NCBI GenBank assembly: GCA_963855995.1
Contig: OY979716.1
Location: 25,907,418 to 25,971,417 of the forward strand
Direction: 5' to 3'
Origin: Muricea muricata
Taxonomy: Eukaryota > Cnidaria > Anthozoa > Malacalcyonacea > Plexauridae
DNA length: 64,000 nucleotides
In this document: one piece after another, positions 55,766 to 64,000 of the stretch
Numbering within the stretch: position 1 is the first letter of the stretch
How the letters are laid out: every line of letters begins with the position of its first letter
Translations under genes and position numbers: made by a program
The notes under the pieces: generated by a model
What the model was told of the DNA's origin: nothing
What the model saw: the letters and a program-made list of their open reading frames with translations, nothing else
Databases searched by the model: none

Positions 55766-57236
55766 AAAGTGGTAATCACGATTGTCAATTTAATCCTCGC
55801 GGTTGAATAACAGATATGGCTGGCTGTAACATAGAAACCTTAAAGAGAGTTTTCGGTAATGATACTGTGAAGCGCATTAAGACCTGTGAATTTCATTTCA
55901 AAGAGTGCCGTAATCGTCAGGCACGAAAGCTTGGTGATGATGACCGCAGAAACTTTAAACGTCTATGCAACAGCCTCCTGCAAGCCCCAACTCCAATTAG
56001 CTATGATAAAGCAAAAGAAGATCTAGAATCATTCATTGCCGAAAGTTCTGAACGTCAAAGTCTTTCCACTTGGCTAGATGGTGGCACAAGAGGAGAGCAT
56101 TTGTTTTCCCGGCTTTCCTTGGCGTTTCTGGTGGCTCTAAAATGAACTTAGCTGAAGTCATACTTGCTAGCTGGGTTAAACGAGACAACGGAAACATGTC
56201 ACTATTAGATGCGGCGTACGCTGATGCTCGTGATAACGCCCAACTGGAAGTCGAGTACGAAGCTTTTCGCACCGGCGATTGGCGAAGCGGAACGGGTCCT
56301 TCATTACAAGACAAAGCCATCCAAGGAAGTTCAAACGAGTTACGAAGGGCTCGTGCTCTTGGGCAGGAGCTAATACGTGAAGACATAACAGACATTGAAA
56401 GGACTGTGTCAACAAGTCCCTCTTCCGCAACGTTCAGTTCGCCATCGGACAAGCATAACGCTAGCGTAACAAGCTTGTGTGAAAGAGCAACGAAGAGTAG
56501 ACTGGGCCGTTACAGATCGTCAAGAAGTAAGGCGTTTCTCGATCGCCTTGAAAAAGCAAAAAACGAACGAAATTCAATGAAAGTGAGGTCTATGAATGCT
56601 AATCGAGAAGAGACGGCCGGACTTACATGTGCCTTAGCTACTTCAAGATATACGGATTATCACGTTCATATTGGTAGCCAGCATTCATGTGACTGCCAAG
56701 ATTATGACTTTGTCAAACATCGTGGAAAACAAGCCTGCAAACACATAATTTGGACGTTACTTTTCGTATGTGGTATCCAGGAAGATAGTGACATACTACA
56801 ACAAGTATCTCTGACCGTGGAGGAAATTCGTCAGATTGTAACCAACACCCAAAACGACATTCCTGACCCACTGAAGATTACGAATAATTCTACTCATCAG
56901 AAGCAAGCCAGAAAGGAAGTTACAACGAATCTTTTCGAAAATGATTTTCGGAAGAGTAGACCGTAAATCTGGTATCTTGAACGAAAGGGCGTGAAAAGAG
57001 GGCAAACTCCGAGGTGCAGAGGATGCCGGAAAGAACAGAAAGAGGGGGAGCTTTGTTTATCGGTTACAGGCCTTTATGTATCGTATGGACAAAACTTTGT
57101 TGTGGAGACCAATTTTTATTTTTGTCCAAACGTCTCATGTATACCTCGAACACCTCCATGGACAAATCTGAAACAACCACAAATGGCTCATGCCAATCAT
57201 CAGTGTCAGATGAAGACACTCGCAGGCTTGATTTAG

Positions 57237-58768
57237 GGCAAATCGGATTTGTTACATCTGGCCACTGAAACTTCAAACGAAAGAGCAGGTATATGCAGAT
57301 GCCAAGTTAGAACGTTAATTAGGTGTGTGTGTGTGGGGGGGGGGGGGGTAGGGGTAGGTGAAGATTCTTATATTCATGTTTTGTGCGACTGATTTGTTTT
57401 GAAACAATCTTATTTCAAAAGAAATTAGCCGAGCAGAACCTCATTTATTACTGAGTCAACCTAAATTTTCCCCAGCTTAGCCCCTGGGTATATGAATGGG
57501 CCAGTTAAAACCAGCAGAAAAGAAAATGATTTTAATAGCATTATGCTATACTTATTTTAAATGACCATGGAGCATTTATCATTTCTTGAGAATTGCCTTA
57601 TTGGGTTTATATTTTACTATTGAGCATTTTCCAGAGGGACATTTATTTCAACTTTTTTGTCAATGTGAACAAAATTTTCCATATTTTAGCTTTGTCATGT
57701 AGTGTAAAATGACATACCAAATGTTTTTTGCATGCAGTACCTTTATAAAGTTCTGTGTAAATACAGGTCAGGTGTTTGGTGGGGAGGGGAGAAATTCCCC
57801 CCAAAATTAAAAAATCCAACCTGATAATTGATAGTTAAAATTTAATGAAGAACACAGCTATATTGTGATGTTATTGTTTTTGCTACGGTACAACTTATAT
57901 TTAACAAGTTATAGTTTTGTTGACATTATAAATACTGTTATTTATCATTATAAGTTGATTCTTATGGACAAGGTATACGTTAGCTACGGTAAAAAATTCC
58001 GTGTTAAACACAGTCTTCTCAGTTACTGTTTGACTGCAATTCTCCAATTTGGGTGAGGCAAATATAGTTATATTATAAATACTCAATTACATGTAAATTA
58101 CTTTTTAAACCTGATAGTAGACTAGTACCATATATTTCTCAGGAATGAATCAGGCAACAGTATAAGCTCAATATTTGTTTAGATTGCTTTGAAATATAGT
58201 ATAATTGGAAGTTTTAAGAAATGTTGTCTTGGTATAATAACTAAAGGTTATCTTGCCATTAAAATTATGTCCAAAACTACATTTGTTCAATATTGCTCTC
58301 AAAATGCAGGAAATAGCACTTCGTGGACACAACCATGTAAGGTAATCAGGAAGAGGCATGCCCCAGACCCTCTGAAAAATGATGAGCCATTTCACATTCA
58401 GGCCAAGTTTCCCAATCTTTGTTAAACACGGATTTTTTTTTACTTGTGGCTAACACGCTGATGAACCAATTGTTGTTAGAGTATAATGTAAAAGTGTATC
58501 TCTGTTATTACAGTAATATGTATCTCTATAGTTGTTACAAAGACATCAACTTCAACGTTCATTACAATGCTCATGAGGTATCGAGGTTATATACAGAATA
58601 CTATTATAGTAACTGTGTAACTGCCAAATACATCCTGCATTGTATGTGTTCAGTATAATGCTTCTAGGCATTCAAATACATACAATAAGAAGGTAAACAT
58701 TTCTGGGGACACCCCATAATTAGTTTTGGCCAAAGACTGTACAAGAATCACAGGATGAAAATTCAGAA
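57237..58768. other. Intergenic, low-complexity patches only
   Basis: A GTGTGTGTGTGGGGGG run near 57325-57348 and a GGGGAGGGGAGAAATTCCCC palindrome near 57781. No gene recognised. Confidence 0.45.
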
Positions 58769-59071
58769 TGCACTACATTTGCACCCGGTGCCAAAATGCA
58801 AATGCCGCGAATGCAGCAGATTATCTATAGTGCAAATTCATATGCAAATGTATCTAAAACACATATATTCTCTACCTAAAAATCATTTTTTGTCATGATG
58901 CCATAATTGAATGGCAAAATTACATCAGGTGTAGTGAAATATCAACCCATTAATCAGTGGATATTTTTAAGCAGACATTGCTTGAAACATTTGCACATGA
59001 ATTCGCACTATAGCAAATGTGTTGCCTCCACGGCATTTGCATTTTGGCACCGGGTGCAAATATGTAGTGCA
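58769..59071. mobile_element. MITE with TGCACTACATTTGCACCCGG inverted ends, 303 bp
   Basis: Left end TGCACTACATTTGCACCCGG, right end CCGGGTGCAAATATGTAGTG plus CA. The arms run on through TGCCAAAATGCAAATGCCG and inward to ATTTGCATATGAATT, about 95 bases each. Unassigned superfamily. No coding content. Confidence 0.85.
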
Positions 59072-60803
59072 AATATGATTTTTCGTCAAGTGCGATATAT
59101 TCACATTGCTTTAGCCAGACCAAGTACAAGTTCTCATAAAGTCAGGCTGGCTATATGCCATTCTATATTTGGCCCTTATGACTGTTCTACCACGCTAATA
59201 GTAATATGTATACTGACACTAATTGAAATCCCCCATTTATCCAACTGCTGATATGCATACTGCCAGGGTCAGGGTTACAGTTGACAACAGGGGCCTGTTG
59301 TTTATCAGCCCACTTAATAACAAATAATCATGATCAACTGTCAAGTTTTTCTCTGATTCAAAGTTCAGTGCTATTTACAAACACTTATAATTCAATGAAG
59401 ATATGATCTTTACAGCATTTAACTCAGGGTTTAATAATATTGTCAGCATAGTCTCTAATAGTCTACGACTAAACAACAGGCCTCCAAAGCCGGTGCACAT
59501 TTTGCATTTCATATCCGCAAACTGTACATAATTTGTCATTTCTGCATTAATTTATTACTTGCGTTTTATGTTCATCTCAACCGATTGTAATGCCTCATGG
59601 TCTTATACAAGACGATGTAATTAAAAAATTAAACCACGGTTTCTTACCGTTCAGGTTTGAGTGTTTGACGTTTGTACGACCTTGTATTGATAAATGGATC
59701 AACATTAGTTATGAAAAAGCACTACATTTCAATATCAAAATCCAGCGTATATCAATAAAATACTAAAAATTAAACCTTATTTTGAAAACAATAGAACCGA
59801 CTGTGAGTCGATGTTTCATTCAAAACATCCCCCCCCCCCGGAAAGAATCGTGTAACAGAAAATTAAGACCTCGGAAAAAAACACCCGCGACAAAAACCCA
59901 CGAAATTATACCCGCGAAAAAACCCGCGATTCTAGTTAATAACCCGCGACAAAACCCGCGACCTGCGAAAAAAACCCGCGACCCGCGACAATTTGTTTAT
60001 CTCTACAATTTAACTGCTATGTCAAATATTTTGGACAATTAAGACACTGTTTTATTAATATTGCACTTTTAAATGGTGTTTTTTTAGGCAGACAACACTT
60101 AAAGCAAGCGGAATTCTGTCAGTGTATTAGTGATTCTGCAACTCTGCTGAAACTTCATCTGTAGCCAGGATATCCAACAAAACCTAAAGTAGCTTTTCAT
60201 GTCAACTTCATGGATCTTGCTGAGAAGTTTTTTTTGGAGAGTCATGTATCTTTGCAAAAGTTTTGCAGTTCAATTGAAATTGAATATCAAGACATGTTAC
60301 CTAAGCTGGTATGTACCGGTAATTATTATACAGTGTCGTTATGTATAGTTGTTCAGGATGATGCCAATCATGTACATGTACAATAAACCTATTGATCTAC
60401 AAAGTATCAAAAACTATAATTTTTACACTGGCAAAAACATTTATGCAATATTGGATTCTGAATCATTTGATGAATATCTGTAAGACAAGATACAAATGTT
60501 TGGTTGAAATTAAATTAGTATTTATAAAAACTTAATCAGTTCCATACCAAGTTTCCTATCAAAAACTAAAATTTTTCTTCGTTATGGAGTACATGGAATT
60601 ACAGTTAATAGAAATGGGATGGTTAGGCTAGACGGCAAGCTTCAAGGGGATCGCAAATATATGTCGGGAACCACTTTTTATTCTCACACGTGACCAATAA
60701 GCGGTATCATACTGCGAGCGCTTGATAAAAAACATATGAGTGAAGTTTGATACAATCTTGTTATTCCAAAATATTTCCTGTGAAAGCAAGCAAAACACAC
60801 GAC
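59072..60803. other. Intergenic with a CCCGCGA repeat patch
   Basis: Only the small tandem patch at 59876-59990 (listed separately) and a C run near 59830 stand out. No gene recognised. Confidence 0.4.
59876..59990. repeat. Degenerate AAACCCGCGAC repeat
   Basis: About nine copies of (A)AACCCGCGA(C) with variable A-run lengths in 115 bases, an unusually CpG-rich patch in AT-rich surroundings. Confidence 0.75.
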
Positions 60804-61281
60804 ATGGAGAGCTGTAAGGTGGCTGATATTAAGGAGAACGTTGAATTACCTAAGGAAAGTCTACAGGAGAATTTGTGAGTATAGGCGAACAGGATTCCGT
60901 AGTTGAATCGATTTTCGACTTGAAAGACGAAGAATACGATGCTTTTAATCTAGATGTTTCGCTCACACTTTTAGATACGGAAACTGAAGAAGTAGGCGCA
61001 GAGTTTCTCGAAGCCCTAACAGAAATTGAAGGCAAAAATCGTTTCCCTGCCCGAAATGCATTAAAATTTGCAAGTCGAAAGGAGGCTTGACAAGACACAC
61101 GAATTCAAAACATCGTGAATCAGATCAGAGTTGTCAACCACCTTCTTTGTTGCTCTGCATGCTCGCATGGCGCAGTTTGAAATTCGTCCTGTTTCTGGTT
61201 TTTCTGATGTCAGAAACAAGTCTCCTGATCATGGGTGATACCGCTGATAGTACCGTGCTAGCCCAGAGCAAAACATTTTAA
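60804..61281 (+). pseudogene. C2H2 zinc-finger protein fragment with frame breaks
   Basis: ATG at 60804 starts MESCKVADIKENVELPKESL. A one-base slip near 60870 leads to SIGEQDSVVESIFDLKDEEY and a long acidic stretch. A second slip near 61035 (after EGKNR) gives FPCPKCIKICKSKGGLTRHT plus NSKH, a classic C-x2-C-x12-H-x4-H finger at about 61043-61110. Beyond 61130 the frame is hydrophobic and probably intronic. The finger spelling (KSKGGLTRH) recurs in many invertebrate element-associated proteins, but the family here is not identified. Both slips could be assembly errors. Confidence 0.55.
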
Positions 61282-64000
61282 CTCATTTTCTGGACAAATA
61301 TCTCGACAAATTACACATTTTAAGATGACGTATACTGAAATATCTGAACGGCAACAAGATTCTGCGTGGAAGAATTCTCGATCAAATATTTCAAAATCAC
61401 ATATTTTGCCAGAATTTTTACAGATTCATCGCGAAACATAGATCGTGCGTGCCGAGATCAACACAACTTTTAGACTTTCATTTTCTTTGCAAGGTTCTTT
61501 GAAAAACTTGTCGCATATAGACATCAAATAAGCAAGGATTGAAGTTTTGCATTGTTTTCGTAATTTGTCGTAAAATTTTTAACGTCGATTAAACTTAAAC
61601 TCAAACTGTTTTTAACTGCAGCGGTGACACCAAAGGCGGCCATGCCTGGTTGTGGCAATCAAAAATTTTGCTCTCGGTAGTTTCTATTTTTGGTTGCTAT
61701 GTCGACTTGGCCAAGTCAATAAATGGACAAATTCATACCCGCATGTTTCAAATATATTTATTTGACATTTGAAGACAGAAAATGTTAAATACTACAGTGT
61801 TTATTTGTTTGTGCGAGTGTAAGAATCAATTCAAATTTATTAAGCATGCAAATTATGAACTATTAATAATTCTTTCTTACAATTTAAACTAATGAAAGAG
61901 AAATGGCAATAAAGTAAGAAAACATTATGCAATCCGCCATCCTAAACACTCATATCTGTTGTTGGATATGCTTGACGTCAGAACTTCATTTTGTATCTTG
62001 AAAGAGTCTCTGACGATTAAAAAATCAGATATTTTTACTCCTTTCATGTCTAAATTATGGAAACGTCTCATGTAGGTTTTCTATTTCCAACCTGTACCTG
62101 CAGTTGTAGAACATCTAGCCCAGTTGGGGCGACTTTTAATTAGATCTAATTCTTGGCAAGATGGCGGGTGGTAGAACGCTTTGTTTTGAAATATCTCATC
62201 ATGTTGGAAAACTTTAAAGAACACATGCATCCTGTTTAAAATCTCAAGCACAAAATTTTTGCTGCCATTTCTCTTTGACCACAAACGTTAACAAGAATTC
62301 TCAACCTATCAGAACTTTACAACAGCATTCAGGTCCATATCACTCTGACGTTTTAATTTATCTTGGAATAACACGCATGAGGGCTTGAGTTTTGCATGAT
62401 TGCTTGTTAATACTTTTGTGACACACTATTTGCAGCCAGACGTGAGGCTGTTTCATTTTATTGCCATGAAAACTTTAGTCCTAAATATGATCGGCATGTA
62501 TAGTATCGTTTTTTTCTCCTTATATAACAATAAAAGCTCCTTGCTGAATGATTATTTTTGGTTAGAAAACAATGAAGTTATAATACAAAAGCCTTGCGAT
62601 CCCAAATTAAAACGTTAGATTTGAACCACAATCCTTGAGGGTTGTCGTACGGATTACTCAAAATCAAGACGCTACTCATTCACTCGTATCATGTGTTGTG
62701 CATCTCTTTTACTATATTTAAACAGATATAGATTTTGCATATCTTAAAATCGTATTGACCAATTCGGTATAACAAACACCGCCTCCCATGAGCAAATTCT
62801 GTAATAGGTTTTCATTGACCAAAGCTCTGAAGCTGCAATTATTTTGATCAAACGACATACTTACATTGCAGGAAATTTGCATTGGTCTCAATCTTTAAAC
62901 ACAAACACTCATAATGGAGTGTCCTTAGCATAAATATATTGCAAGACGAAACAAGCAAGGTCGAATTAAAATGTATTGATGTTTAACGATCATTTTTTGT
63001 TTGTTAATGTAAGATATTTTGCTTTGTATACTGTATAATAGCATTGGATTGGTCACCGTCACGCATCACATCACTGACTGTTTTGTTGGCGTATCGCTTG
63101 GGCAGGTCCAGCGACTTATTTCTCAAATCAGATAAAATAAAGATGTTATCAAAAATATTTTGATGCCAAATTGTTCAATCGAGTTTGTAGCAAGTAATTG
63201 CATGCGAAAGATGCCAACACTATGCAACATGTAACATGTCTCGAGCGAGAACGTAATGTATACATTCGTATCAAATGTATTTTATGAGTGTTGTTATGAG
63301 TGAAATATGTTATATTTCTGTGCAGATATGAACAAAACGGATCTGAATGCTGCCTGACTCCAATTAGTTTTACGAAAGGAGAAGAACTTATATTATTCTA
63401 ATTCTATCGCCGTGCGGGACTACAAATGGTTACATTTTTAACATTTTACTGATTCTACGATATGCATTTTTTAAATGAAGACACGACAACTTTTCCTAAG
63501 ACAAACCCGCGATAAACTGCCGTTCTGAGTTTTAATTAATAGATTTCATTCCTTTATTACATTCATTTTGAAATCAATGGTGTTTCCTGCAATCTGATTG
63601 GTTAAAAATAGGGCGATTAATCCCCAAAGGGCGCCATTTTGAGTGCAATTACACATTAATCACACTATCTCATAAAATCCAATCAAATGAAACATTTAAG
63701 TTGAACCAACCAGTCAGCTTTAAGTTTAGGAACACAAAAAAACCCATAAAATTAAACTTTTTCAAGACAAGTAGTTTTCCCAAAAGTTAATTTCTATACA
63801 AAATTGCTGAATTTAAATTTGTTTTCAAATACTGTAAATATTCAAATAAACAAACAGAGATGACAACAAAATACTAAAGAATGATTATAAACAAAATATT
63901 ACAGAATTAATTTGGAAATTGTAATGAAAGAGACAGATATTTTCCGACAAGGAATTGTAGAAGTGCGAAGAATATCGCACAACTGAAGACAACTAGACAA
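61282..64000. other. Intergenic, no recognisable gene
   Basis: AT-rich to the right edge. Short frames (62081-62284 minus, 62400-62618 plus) show no motif. No repeats or RNA genes seen. Confidence 0.4.

Larger units (their letters stand above)
53773..57236 (+). pseudogene. MULE-type transposase with SWIM zinc finger, decayed
   Basis: Predicted exons: 53773 to about 54171 (split by a MITE), about 54447-55028, 55191 onward. Parts: acidic Ser-rich N-terminus, WERK-type DNA-binding/zinc region (WCGFSKVRYSDCAGSHECIN through KCRVCHQQGRNVPC, then HTCP), RRW-like stretch after a slip near 55222 (DKRWLSNEKQKIKNF), then FCYFDGKVKRCRGLVSLTAS with the first catalytic Asp. The catalytic core breaks off at KKLIPL, replaced by a hairpin. 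Coding resumes DMAGCNIETLKRVFG, HFKECRNRQARKL, slips near 56070, then WWHKRRAFVFPAF. SWIM finger: CDCQDYDFVKHRGKQACKH. After a stop at 56964 a four-Cys ribbon follows (PRCRGCRKEQKEGELC, FYFCPNVSC). Two slips, one stop and a core deletion make it inactive. Confidence 0.68.

Overview
The window looks like a metazoan, probably cnidarian or other marine-invertebrate, repeat-rich nuclear region. The clues are AT-rich sequence, GT-AG introns, several LINE clades, Tc1/mariner, hAT, PIF/Harbinger and MULE-type remnants, and fast-expanding microsatellites. The phylum is inferred from the mix of families and has not been tested. No intact conserved host gene was recognised. Nearly every coding stretch belongs to, or may be carried by, a mobile element, and most contain frame breaks.

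Layout. 0-2 kb: a Mutator-like transposase-domain fragment at the left edge, a 200-N gap, a (TA)n run and two small inverted-repeat elements. 2-7 kb: almost featureless. 7-16 kb: several foldbacks, including a 6-kb foldback with TTAA target duplications. The 6-kb foldback contains a Tc1/mariner-type MITE (itself holding a hAT MITE) and a minus-strand CR1-like LINE with an SGNH-esterase ORF1 and an endonuclease-RT ORF2. 16-20.6 kb: a 240-bp tandem repeat, a tRNA-like sequence and two mariner-type elements in inverted tandem. 20.6-27 kb: three LINE pieces, namely a 5' endonuclease fragment, a minus-strand 3' end with a 480-bp (ATT)n tail, and a decayed plus-strand LINE with SAP, coiled-coil, SGNH, endonuclease and RT parts. 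27.5-30.3 kb: a foldback with nested MITEs, a Penelope-like RT remnant and unassigned ORFs. 31.6-33.4 kb: mirrored CAC/GTG-rich triplet arrays.

33.7-36.3 kb holds a multi-exon HECT-domain gene (minus strand) that keeps its catalytic cysteine region. A second, truncated HECT gene (47.7-50.3 kb, plus strand) runs tail-to-tail into an integrase-type transposase (50.3-51.1 kb, minus strand), and both break off at one junction. Between them, at 37.9-39.7 kb, lies a 1.84-kb foldback. Its arms carry a roughly 20-bp tandem array, and its inner parts encode pieces of the same integrase family. These three loci are the most interesting material here: they suggest an integrase-type transposon family that may carry a HECT ubiquitin-ligase gene and that has produced giant foldback derivatives.

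41.8-44.7 kb holds two related foldbacks. One has a LINE 3' end inserted in one arm, with the empty site preserved in the other arm. 53.8-57.2 kb is a decayed MULE/SWIM-type transposase gene, interrupted by a PIF/Harbinger-type MITE whose removal restores the exon frame exactly, and by a perfect 50-bp hairpin where the catalytic core should continue. 57-64 kb has one more MITE, a short CCCGCGA repeat and a broken C2H2 zinc-finger ORF.

Limits: all family assignments come from reading motifs by eye. Splice sites are predicted from GT/AG positions and phase only. Many single-base frame breaks fall in or near homopolymers, so assembly indels are a live alternative to true pseudogenisation.
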